From an uncultured Mucilaginibacter sp. (GTDB lineage: Bacteria; Bacteroidota; Bacteroidia; Sphingobacteriales; Sphingobacteriaceae), in the NCBI RefSeq assembly GCF_913773635.1, contig NZ_CAJYGQ010000006.1:310001-374000 (forward strand): DNA of 64,000 nt. Direction: 5' to 3'. Below the pieces are notes generated by a model. That model ran no database searches, had not been told where the DNA came from, and saw only the letters and a list, made by a program, of their open reading frames with translations. Shown here piece by piece: positions 28,035 through 35,708 of the stretch; position 1 is the first letter of the stretch; each line of letters begins with the position of its first letter. The position numbers and the translations under genes were made by a program.

Positions 28035-28466
28035 TTATTCGTTATTACAGTTCTTGCAAATGCCGTTTACTGAAAGATTTAAGCTTTGTATATTGAACCC
28101 TTCCGGTGCATCTACATTGGGTAATATGTAACTATGCATGCAGTATACTTTGTGACAGTTGGTGCAGTTAAAATGTATATGCTCATCATGATGTTGGTGT
28201 TCGGTACAAGCGGTTGAGCACATAGCGTAGTTAGCCGTACCATTTAAGTCAATTACCTTGTGTAATATTCCTTTTTCTTCAAAGGTATTTAATATGCGGT
28301 AAAGCGTTACTCTATCAATGCCGGTGCCTATCAGTTTTTCCAAAACAGGCTGCGACACGGCAGCACCATAACCGGCAATTACTGCCAGAACTTCCAGCCT
28401 GGCGTTTGTAACTTTCAAATGGTGATTGCGCAATAAATTTGCAAAGTTTTCTTCCGTTGAAACCAT
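28035..28466 (-). CDS. Fur-family metal-responsive transcriptional repressor
   Basis: This 143-residue protein starts at the ATG at 28466; an in-frame TTG three codons upstream overlaps the promoter box and is rejected. An N-terminal winged helix (LKVTNARLEVLAVI, then IDRVTLYRILNTFEEKGILHKV) is followed by a dimerisation domain rich in His (HQHHDEHIHFNC) and two CxxC pairs (CTNC, CKNC) that would hold structural zinc. This is the Fur/Zur/PerR family; which metal or signal it senses is not clear, though the paired CxxC sites are common in Zur and Fur. It is transcribed alone. Confidence 0.85.
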   Translation of the reverse strand: MVSTEENFANLLRNHHLKVTNARLEVLAVIAGYGAAVSQPVLEKLIGTGIDRVTLYRILNTFEEKGILHKVIDLNGTANYAMCSTACTEHQHHDEHIHFNCTNCHKVYCMHSYILPNVDAPEGFNIQSLNLSVNGICKNCNNE

Positions 28467-28472
28467 TGACTT

Positions 28473-28480
28473 CAAAGTTA
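28473..28480 (-). promoter_or_regulatory. Candidate -7 box almost touching the Fur-family start codon
   Basis: On the minus strand this reads TAACTTTG, an exact TAnnTTTG match, with only 6 nt between box and ATG. A TTG lies 23 bp further upstream. A leaderless transcript is predicted. Confidence 0.45.
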
Positions 28481-28616
28481 GGATTTTGAACGCTTAAAGG
28501 CATCAACTGCATCAGTGATTTAACTATATTACACCTATGTGTTATTATATTAACGTACAATACACTATCATTTGGGATGAAGCAAATTAAATAGATATAA
28601 CCTGGTCAAATCTTTG

Positions 28617-29252
28617 TTAAAGGATACTCTCAGTCGTGCGCTCTGGTTTTGCATAGGCAAGCTTGTCTAACAGCACAGTTTTAAAGTAGGCGTCAAGGCC
28701 AGAACCGGCTGCGCTGCCGGCAGTAATATGATCAACATCGCCGTTAGCTTGTATAACATCATCATTGGCAATTATGAGCTCAATTCGTCCTATAACTATA
28801 GTGGTACCATTTAGCTTAACGTCAATCATTTCCTGTAATCTCAAACCAATTTTAAGTGACGATTGCCTTACAAAGGGCGATTTAAAGCCTTCTTGATAGT
28901 ACTTATCAAAGCCGCACTTATTAAACTCTGATACACCAGATTCATAGCTCGCACTGGTTTGATGCGCCTGCTTGTAAAAATCGCACATTACATTGCTAAG
29001 GGTATACTCGCCCGTCATCTTGATGTTCTTTAAAGTGTCATTGTGCGGCCGTTCAGGACGAATCACCATGCCTAAAAGCGGAGGGTTGGAACCCATATGG
29101 AATACAGAACTTACAATGCAAAGATTTGTATGATTGTCACGGTCTACTGTACCCAATAAGTTTAGTGGTTTGTAACCCGTAATGCTATTCATTAATGCTG
29201 TACGGTAAGCCTTCTCCATACCGTCAATTTCGTGCGCCTTTATAACCTTCAT
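28617..29252 (-). CDS. Flavin reductase-like FMN-binding protein
   Basis: The 211-residue protein begins at the ATG at 29252, one base after the stop of the SDR gene; a longer in-frame start would overlap that gene by 35 bp. The split-barrel flavin reductase-like fold is suggested by PLNLLGTVDRDNHTNLCIVSSVFHMGSNPPLLGMVIRP, where the flavin-contacting S-S-V and N-P-P-L-L blocks are typical. It lacks an obvious partner oxygenase. The tight junction with the SDR gene points to translational coupling and a shared task, seen in Bacteroidota as SDR/flavin-reductase pairs, but the reaction is unknown. Confidence 0.78.
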   Translation of the reverse strand: MKVIKAHEIDGMEKAYRTALMNSITGYKPLNLLGTVDRDNHTNLCIVSSVFHMGSNPPLLGMVIRPERPHNDTLKNIKMTGEYTLSNVMCDFYKQAHQTSASYESGVSEFNKCGFDKYYQEGFKSPFVRQSSLKIGLRLQEMIDVKLNGTTIVIGRIELIIANDDVIQANGDVDHITAGSAAGSGLDAYFKTVLLDKLAYAKPERTTESIL

Positions 29253-29253
29253 A

Positions 29254-29970
29254 TCAAAACGTTTTAAGCGCGCCCATACCACCGTCAACTGCCAAAACCT
29301 GCCCAGTTACCCAACCAGAGTTATCTGACAGCAAGAATTCAATAGCACTGCTAATGTCATTAGGGGTGCCGTATCTTCCAAGTGGGTGTCTTTTAGCCGA
29401 TGCTTCTTTTTTCTCGTTAGTGCTTAATAAGTTGGCTGCTAGTGGCGTATCTGTAAGTGAAGGAGCAACAACGTTAACACGTATTTGCTGTGCAGCTACT
29501 TCGGCAGCCAGCGCTACTGCAAAACCTTCAAGACCTGCTTTGGCTGTTGATATACTAGTATGAAAGGGCATACCGGTATTTGCTGCAACCGAGCTCACAA
29601 ACACAACTGAAGCACCCGCGGCGGATTTCAGAGCCGGCAGTGCATCGCGTGTCAAATTAATCGCACCCAAGGTATTTACACGGAAGTCGTTTAAGAAATC
29701 ATCGCCACTTAAGCGGCTAAACGGTTTAAGGTTGATGCTTCCGGCGCAGTATACAAAGCCGTGTAATTGCTGAGGTAGAAATCCGGCAATTCCGTCAAGG
29801 CTTTGAGTTACATCTGCCTCCAGAAAATTTACCCCTTCAGGCCAGCCATCAGATGTCTTTCTGGCAATTGCGTAAATATTAGCGCCATGCTCACTAAGCG
29901 TGTTAATTAGTGTAGTGGCTATAGCCGACGTAGCGCCCGCAATAAAGTAGTTTTTACCGTTTAAATTCAT
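29254..29970 (-). CDS. Short-chain dehydrogenase/reductase-like protein lacking the catalytic Tyr
   Basis: This 238-residue protein starts at the ATG at 29970, where the Rossmann strand begins (NYFIAGATSAIATTL). The SDR fold is clear: an NAG-like motif as CAG (75-77), the Ser pair 126-127, Lys144 and a C-terminal segment GWVTGQVLAVDGGMG. The residue four places before Lys144, normally the catalytic Tyr, is Ile140, and no Tyr is near. The nucleotide motif is also altered (GATSAIA instead of TGxxxGIG). It may be a non-classical reductase, use other residues, or be a binding protein. The gene is coupled to the flavin reductase gene. Confidence 0.8.
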   Translation of the reverse strand: MNLNGKNYFIAGATSAIATTLINTLSEHGANIYAIARKTSDGWPEGVNFLEADVTQSLDGIAGFLPQQLHGFVYCAGSINLKPFSRLSGDDFLNDFRVNTLGAINLTRDALPALKSAAGASVVFVSSVAANTGMPFHTSISTAKAGLEGFAVALAAEVAAQQIRVNVVAPSLTDTPLAANLLSTNEKKEASAKRHPLGRYGTPNDISSAIEFLLSDNSGWVTGQVLAVDGGMGALKTF

Positions 29971-30258
29971 GCTTGTTAATGTATTACATTTGAAAGGAGC
30001 TTGATTAAAAGGCCGCATGAGTGTAAACGGAACGCTAATCAAACCGATATGCTTAACAAGTTTTCAGCCGGTATGTTTATTTGACTAAGTATTCGCTTAA
30101 ATCTTTGCGTTGTATTGGTATTGGATACACATTCCAGAGCATTGAAACGTTTGACATCCTTATATAGGTTTGGAGCATATAGTTTATCGTGGTATATTGT
30201 TGAGCGAAATGACTGCCATATACTGCAGGCATTTCTACTTTCAACATACCGCGTTTTT

Positions 30259-31665
30259 ATGCTTCAAATAACTCCCGAGTGGCTTAAAGGTACTGAGGTG
30301 CTCAATCAGGTACCCGACCATCAATTGCAATGGCTTATTGATAACAGCCGCCATTATATTTTAAATGATGGTGAATACCTTTTTGAGCGCGACAAGCCCA
30401 TCACGGGTACACATTTTATTATATATGGTAAAGTAAGGTTGTACTTTACACAAGGCGGCGTTAGGCGCGAAATGGCAACCGTACGTGACAGGGCAATTAC
30501 CGGTTATCTGCCATATTCACGCGGCAAAATATCTATGGATTTTGGTGATTCGGTTGGTGAAACTCAGGTAATGACCTTGCCGGTCGACCGGATAATGGAT
30601 TTGATAAAGCAGCATTATGAACTTACTCAAGCCCTGGTTGGTGTAATGAGCAATCGCGTGCGCGAATCAACTGCTTTAATACAACAAAATGAAAAAATGA
30701 TGGCATTAGGAAAGCTATCAGCTGGTTTAGCGCACGAATTGAATAACCCGGCAGCTTCCATTGTCCGTAACGCATCATCACTGATGAAGCATTTGGAAAA
30801 CCAGCCCGAAACTTTTGCCAAGCTAATTGCTGTAGACCTGGATGAAAACAAAGTTGCAACCATCAAAAAGAAAGTTGCTTACATCCTGGAGAATAAAAGT
30901 GACATCAAGCTAACGCTCCGCGAAAGAAATAATCTGGAAGATGAAATTGCCGATTGGTTTGATGATCATGATATTGAAAACGGTTATGATATGGCTCAAA
31001 CCTTTGTTGAAAAAGGTTTTAAAACTGAGCATTTAGACCCAATATATCAGTGCATGACACCTACGGCTGCATCACCCGTGTTTGCATGGATATACGATAT
31101 TATGCTGTCAGCCAAAATGGTTGATGATATTCATCATGCCTCGCAGCGAATTGCCGATCTTATTACCTCAATTAAAACCTTCACCCACATGGACCGCGGT
31201 GCCGATAGGCAGTATGCCAGGGTTGATGTTGGTATACGCAATACCCTAAAGATGTTGGGCCATAAAATTAAGGCAGGCAGCGTAACCGTTACTGAAGACT
31301 ATGATGATGAACTGCCCGAAATTAAAATGCTGGTAGGGGAGCTTAACCAGGTGTGGACCAACCTCATTGACAATGCACTTGATGCAATGGAGGTTAACGG
31401 CAAAGGTAACCTCAAAATTAAAACCCGCCGCGACCGTGAATTTGCTGAGATAGTTATCACGGATGATGGCCCGGGCATTCCAGATGATGTAAAGAACCGC
31501 GTTTTTGATCCTTTTTTTACCACTAAACAAATGGGGAAAGGGACCGGAATGGGTTTAGAAGTTGTGCAACGCATTGTTAAAACGCAGCATCAGGGTTCGG
31601 TAAAAGTGAATAGCAAACCGGGCCAAACAGAGTTTATTGTTTGCATTCCAATTAACCCTGCGTAA
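30259..31665 (+). CDS. Cyclic-nucleotide-binding-domain sensor histidine kinase
   Basis: This 468-residue cytoplasmic kinase starts at the ATG at 30259, where the conserved part begins; an earlier in-frame TTG is unlikely. Residues about 12-135 form a cNMP-binding-like barrel (YILNDGEYLFERDKPITGTHFIIYGKVRLYF). The HisKA helix has His159 in MALGKLSAGLAHELNNPAASI, a form like that of NtrB-type and related kinases. The HATPase domain has the N box (NLIDNALDAM, near 370), G1 (DDGPGIPDD) and G2 (MGKGTGMGLEVV). It lies 112 bp upstream of a receiver-domain flavoprotein gene, the obvious partner. The ligand of the sensory barrel is unknown. Confidence 0.85.
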   Translation: MLQITPEWLKGTEVLNQVPDHQLQWLIDNSRHYILNDGEYLFERDKPITGTHFIIYGKVRLYFTQGGVRREMATVRDRAITGYLPYSRGKISMDFGDSVGETQVMTLPVDRIMDLIKQHYELTQALVGVMSNRVRESTALIQQNEKMMALGKLSAGLAHELNNPAASIVRNASSLMKHLENQPETFAKLIAVDLDENKVATIKKKVAYILENKSDIKLTLRERNNLEDEIADWFDDHDIENGYDMAQTFVEKGFKTEHLDPIYQCMTPTAASPVFAWIYDIMLSAKMVDDIHHASQRIADLITSIKTFTHMDRGADRQYARVDVGIRNTLKMLGHKIKAGSVTVTEDYDDELPEIKMLVGELNQVWTNLIDNALDAMEVNGKGNLKIKTRRDREFAEIVITDDGPGIPDDVKNRVFDPFFTTKQMGKGTGMGLEVVQRIVKTQHQGSVKVNSKPGQTEFIVCIPINPA

Positions 31666-31777
31666 TAGCTAAAGCGCACTTTAACAATCAAATTAAACAT
31701 GCTTTTATAATACATTAACCGTTCTTTTAGATGTTTCACATTTAACGGAATTTGTATTTTTACCAAAAAGAAAAGTA

Positions 31778-33436
31778 ATGAGCCGCCCTATCATATTTGC
31801 TATTGATGATGATTCGCAGGTGCTACGCGCACTCAACCGCGACCTGCGTTCGCAGTATGGCAAAGAATATAAAATAATGACAACCGAATCGGCCAATGAG
31901 GCGTTAGAAACCCTTGTTGAAATGAAAAATGCCGGCGATGTAATTGCGCTATTTATAAGTGACCAGCGTATGCCCGAAATGCCCGGTGTTGATTTCTTGC
32001 AAAAGGCTGTAAAAATTTATCCGGATGCAAAAAGGGTTTTGCTTACGGCATATTCAGACACCGACGCAGCTATAAAGGCCATTAACGATGTACAGCTTGA
32101 TTACTACTTAATGAAGCCCTGGGATCCGCCTGAAGAGAAACTGTATCCTGTAATTAATGACTTGCTTAACGATTGGCATACGCATTACATACCTGCATTT
32201 AAGGGAATTAAGTTAATTGGGTTCCAGTTTTCGCCGCAGTCACACATTATTAAAGATTACCTGGGCAGCAACCTTATTCCTTATAAATGGCTTGATATTG
32301 AGCGCAACGAGGAAGCAAAAACATTATTTAACGCTAATAATCTGTGCAACGACCAGTTGCCGACTGTGATTTATGAAGATGGTACGTTTCAGTCAAAACC
32401 ATCAATAACAGATATAGCACAAAAATTAGGTATAAGCGCACAGGTGAGTAATGAAATTTACGATGTTGTAATTATAGGTGCTGGTCCGGCCGGGCTGGCG
32501 GCATCTGTTTACGGAGCATCTGAAGGTTTACGTACCCTTTTAATTGAACGCAAAGCACCAGGCGGACAAGCCGGTTCCAGCTCACGCATCGAGAACTACC
32601 TCGGTTTTCCATCAGGCTTAAGCGGATCTGACTTAACGCACCGTGCCATAACACAAGCCAGGCGTTTAGGTGCCGAATTTTTATCACCTCACTCCGTACA
32701 GGATATTCAGGAGCGCGACGGCTACAAATACATCATTCTGGATAACGGTTCAGAAATCATCAGCAGATCAATTGTCATAACAACCGGTGTTGATTACCGT
32801 AAGCTGGAAGTTAAAGGCATTGATCAATTTACGGGTGCAGGTGTTTATTATGGTGCAGCCGTAACTGAAGCATCGGCCTGTAAAGACAAGCAGGTTTACA
32901 TTATTGGTGGAGGCAATTCGGCCGGGCAAGCTGCAATGTACTTGTCTAAATTTGCGAAAAACGTTTTTATCGTAATAAGACGGGAAGATTTAACGGCAAC
33001 CATGTCGGCCTATCTTATCGAACAAATTGCCGATACACCGAATATTAAAGTTGTGCCATTTACCGAAGTGATTGAAGCACGTGGGGAAAATAGCTTACAG
33101 GAATTAGCCCTTAGTAACATCAATACAAAAGAAACTACCGATGTTGAGGCCAGCGCACTATACATCTTTATAGGTGCCAAGCCTTACACCGAATGGGTTC
33201 AAATGGGTATTATAAAAAGCAAAGGATTTATTGAAACCGGGCGCGACTTGACAGGGTATGATGATTTTGGAAAGCAATGGAAACTCAAGCGCGATCCGTT
33301 CTTACTGGAAACCAGTTGTCCGGGTATATTTGCAGCCGGTGATGTACGTGCAGGCGCTATGAACAGGGTAGCGTCGGCCGTTGGTGAAGGATCGATGGCG
33401 ATAAGCTTTGTTCACAAATATTTGGCCGAGGTATAG
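31778..33436 (+). CDS. Receiver/glutaredoxin-like/thioredoxin-reductase-like fusion flavoprotein
   Basis: This 552-residue protein has three parts. Residues 1-125 are a receiver domain with acidic pocket (IDDD), phosphoacceptor Asp62 (SDQRMP) and Lys113 (KPWD). Residues about 143-222 look like a glutaredoxin/thioredoxin-fold module (KLIGFQFSPQSH, cis-Pro region LPTVIYEDG) without a CxxC. Residues about 228-552 are a thioredoxin-reductase-like flavoprotein with FAD site GAGPAGLA (234-241), NADPH site GGGNSAGQAA (377-386), and Arg401/402. The place of the redox CxxC is Gly359-Ala-Ala-Val362, so classic thioredoxin reduction is not possible. It probably responds to phosphorylation by the kinase encoded just upstream. 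Similar fusions are annotated in databases, but I know of no established function. Confidence 0.85.
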   Translation: MSRPIIFAIDDDSQVLRALNRDLRSQYGKEYKIMTTESANEALETLVEMKNAGDVIALFISDQRMPEMPGVDFLQKAVKIYPDAKRVLLTAYSDTDAAIKAINDVQLDYYLMKPWDPPEEKLYPVINDLLNDWHTHYIPAFKGIKLIGFQFSPQSHIIKDYLGSNLIPYKWLDIERNEEAKTLFNANNLCNDQLPTVIYEDGTFQSKPSITDIAQKLGISAQVSNEIYDVVIIGAGPAGLAASVYGASEGLRTLLIERKAPGGQAGSSSRIENYLGFPSGLSGSDLTHRAITQARRLGAEFLSPHSVQDIQERDGYKYIILDNGSEIISRSIVITTGVDYRKLEVKGIDQFTGAGVYYGAAVTEASACKDKQVYIIGGGNSAGQAAMYLSKFAKNVFIVIRREDLTATMSAYLIEQIADTPNIKVVPFTEVIEARGENSLQELALSNINTKETTDVEASALYIFIGAKPYTEWVQMGIIKSKGFIETGRDLTGYDDFGKQWKLKRDPFLLETSCPGIFAAGDVRAGAMNRVASAVGEGSMAISFVHKYLAEV

Positions 33437-33454
33437 AACCAAAAAGTACGACAA

Positions 33455-33494
33455 ACAAAAAGGGTGATGTTTATTCAAACATCACCCTTTTTGT
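33455..33494. terminator. Bidirectional terminator after the receiver-flavoprotein gene
   Basis: A perfect 18-bp stem (33455-33472 with 33477-33494) has a 4-nt loop and A/T runs on both outer sides; converging genes flank it. Confidence 0.9.
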
Positions 33495-33508
33495 TATAAG
33501 CTTTTTAA

Positions 33509-34048
33509 TTAATCAATATCAAGCTTGCCCTCAATAGAGTCGTCAAGTGTTTTTCCTAATACGGCTCCGGCCGCCTGCTTAATGAAAGCTATAGCGTTAC
33601 CATGTTTGTTATCCCAATAGTAACCTTCAGTTGGCTCAACTTTGATAACGGTTATACGTGGGTCGTCTTCACCTTCGGTAAACCAGGTTTTTAATATCGG
33701 CTCCCACAATTCTTTAATTTTTTCTTTGTCTTTACTTATTTCAGCAATGCCGTAAATATTCAAAAAGTCTGAGTGAGCCGAACCCTGGAACAATAAATGC
33801 ACAAACGGATCATGGCTTAACTCTTCATTTTTATGGCTATCATCAGCACTTAAAAACCAAAAATTTCCATCATCATCTATTTTTTGCACCGCCATAGGGC
33901 GTGTAGAAAACGGAACTCCAGTTTTGATATTAGAGCAGAAAAAACAGCTGGCGGCTTTTTCGGCAAGTTCTTTAATTTTTTGCTTAGCCTCGTCGCCCTG
34001 TAGGTTTTTAAAATTATCTTCGGGCTGATTTTGATTTATACTATCCAT
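33509..34048 (-). CDS. Pyridoxamine 5'-phosphate oxidase-like (general stress protein 26-type) protein
   Basis: This 179-residue split-barrel protein resembles the PPOX-like general stress family: FFCSNIKTGVPFSTRPMAVQKIDDDGNFWFLS, then HDPFVHLLFQGSAHSDFLNIYGIAEI. Members bind FMN or FAD and are often stress-induced, with unclear enzymatic role. The catalytic residues of true PdxH are not required here. It is transcribed alone and ends at a shared terminator with the flavoprotein gene. Confidence 0.83.
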   Translation of the reverse strand: MDSINQNQPEDNFKNLQGDEAKQKIKELAEKAASCFFCSNIKTGVPFSTRPMAVQKIDDDGNFWFLSADDSHKNEELSHDPFVHLLFQGSAHSDFLNIYGIAEISKDKEKIKELWEPILKTWFTEGEDDPRITVIKVEPTEGYYWDNKHGNAIAFIKQAAGAVLGKTLDDSIEGKLDID

Positions 34049-34170
34049 GTTTTATAGGTATTTAGTGAATGCCCATAAATAACGGTTGCGCTTGTGTTTT
34101 GTTTAAAAAGTTAATAAACCAAAGTTTGAGTTAACTACGGTCACTTTAAGCTTAAAGAAGAAAGGTGTTT

Positions 34171-35538
34171 TTAAGAAGCGAGTTCAACTTTTTTCCATGG
34201 ATATTGCTCAGCGTGGCTAATTACCATGTTACGCATATAATCATTTGAAGGATATGGGGTAAGGTAATTTTTAAGCTGCGCCAGGTTGCTTGCTTCCATA
34301 TAATGAGAAATATAGCCCATACCATATAACCGACCATCTTCAATTAAAATACAGCTATGTTCGTCATCTTTGCGGCCCTCATCACGTATAGCAAATGTTG
34401 GTAAAGCTTCTTTTAGTCCCTCAATTGCCTTTTGTATTTTTTGATTATACAATTCGGTGCTTTCATGGCCGGTGCAGGCGCATTGGAGCGAGTTGACACC
34501 GGTACATGCATCAGTATTAGTTTGCACCATGCAAAGCTTAGGGCAAAGCTCATAAGCCTCAATCAATTTGGCAAGTAAGGCCCTGCCGGTAATTAATGAG
34601 CTGCATGTATGCACCGGCGATGAGTATTTACGTCGCTTATCAACTACCAGCCGCAGGTAACCGCGTTGGTCTTCATAAGTGTATAAACCAAAATTAAAAT
34701 CCAGCTGCTTTTGCGAACGGTTAAACTTGGGCCACAGCCGTTTAATTTCAACAGCCTCGGTAAGCAATGCCATAAGTTCGGTACCGCATTCCTGAAAGCT
34801 GATTTGATGTATATGCCGCATAAACTCCTGCCTTTGTGCTCCGGAATTATTGCCTGCAAAATGACTGGCTACACGTTTTTTTATGTTCACGGCTTTGCCC
34901 ACATACACAACCTTACCCTTGTTATCATGAAAGTAGTAAACGCCGGGCGTAGGGGGGAGCTGATCAATAAACCTGCGGTTCAAATTGGGTGGCAAAACCT
35001 GTTCTTTCGACCGTTGCTTTAAAGCATCGGTTATGTGATTGTGTACATCGCTGTTCAGTAGCAAAGTAAACAATTCGGCCGTTGCTTCGGCATCACCGGC
35101 TGCACGGTGCCTTGCTGAGTTGCTTATACCAATTTGATGACACAGTTTGCCAAGACTGTAAGAGTTCATTCCCGGTAAAATTTTGCGACTAAGCCGCACT
35201 GTGCAAAGCTTATTACACTGCAAATCAAAACCGGCAAGGTTTAAGTGGTACTTTACAAACGAATGGTCAAAGTTAACGTTGTGTGCTACAAAAATATTTC
35301 CTTGCAGCAAGCCGTAAACTTCATGTGCAACCTGTTTAAACGGCGGTGCAGTACTTACCATTTCGTTAGTAATCCCGGTAAGTGCCTGTATATAAACAGG
35401 AATATCAACACCGGGATTTACCAGCGTTTCATAACGCTTTACCACCTCATGGCCATCATGAATACATATGGCAATTTCGGTTATGCCATTTGCGCTGGCA
35501 TGTCCTCCGGTGGTCTCAATATCTACAATGGCGTACAT
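34171..35538 (-). CDS. DnaQ-like 3'-5' exonuclease fused to a GIY-YIG nuclease domain
   Basis: This 455-residue protein starts at MYAIVDIETTGG (ATG at 35538); a longer start is unlikely because a -7 box lies upstream. The DEDDh exonuclease has Asp6 and Glu8 (exo I), Asp91 (HNVNFDHSF, exo II), His144 and Asp149 (HRAAGDA, exo III). A GIY-YIG domain as in UvrC follows (about 195-285, PTPGVYYFHDNKGKVVYVGKA). The remaining 170 residues include a Cys-rich stretch with several Cys at about 330-360. The architecture is known in Bacteroidota and Actinobacteria as a UvrC/Cho-like nuclease, with a proposed DNA repair role. Confidence 0.87.
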   Translation of the reverse strand: MYAIVDIETTGGHASANGITEIAICIHDGHEVVKRYETLVNPGVDIPVYIQALTGITNEMVSTAPPFKQVAHEVYGLLQGNIFVAHNVNFDHSFVKYHLNLAGFDLQCNKLCTVRLSRKILPGMNSYSLGKLCHQIGISNSARHRAAGDAEATAELFTLLLNSDVHNHITDALKQRSKEQVLPPNLNRRFIDQLPPTPGVYYFHDNKGKVVYVGKAVNIKKRVASHFAGNNSGAQRQEFMRHIHQISFQECGTELMALLTEAVEIKRLWPKFNRSQKQLDFNFGLYTYEDQRGYLRLVVDKRRKYSSPVHTCSSLITGRALLAKLIEAYELCPKLCMVQTNTDACTGVNSLQCACTGHESTELYNQKIQKAIEGLKEALPTFAIRDEGRKDDEHSCILIEDGRLYGMGYISHYMEASNLAQLKNYLTPYPSNDYMRNMVISHAEQYPWKKVELAS

Positions 35539-35546
35539 TAGGGTAA

Positions 35547-35554
35547 CAAAAATA
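35547..35554 (-). promoter_or_regulatory. Candidate -7 box for the exonuclease/GIY-YIG gene
   Basis: On the minus strand this reads TATTTTTG, an exact TAnnTTTG match, 8 nt before the ATG. No clear -33 element is visible. Confidence 0.4.
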
Positions 35555-35708
35555 AGCATTTAATTGTAATGCTAAAATTGTTAGTTTAAATTAGATGAAA
35601 AAAATTTTACTCAGACAGGCTATGAAGTTTTTCAAGATTCCTGGGAAAATTTGGGAGTTTATGAGTTGTTAATGTTGATGAATAAGGTATATCAAGATTC
35701 GGGTGCGT

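Noticed and set aside
30115..30258. TTG-initiated extension of the cNMP-binding kinase
   Set aside because: The extra 48 residues are not like a sensor domain, and the ATG at 30259 directly precedes the conserved region.
31778..33436. Reading the receiver-flavoprotein as a true thioredoxin-disulfide reductase
   Set aside because: The redox CxxC of the reductase is absent (Gly359 and Val362 occupy the positions), so the standard reaction is not possible.
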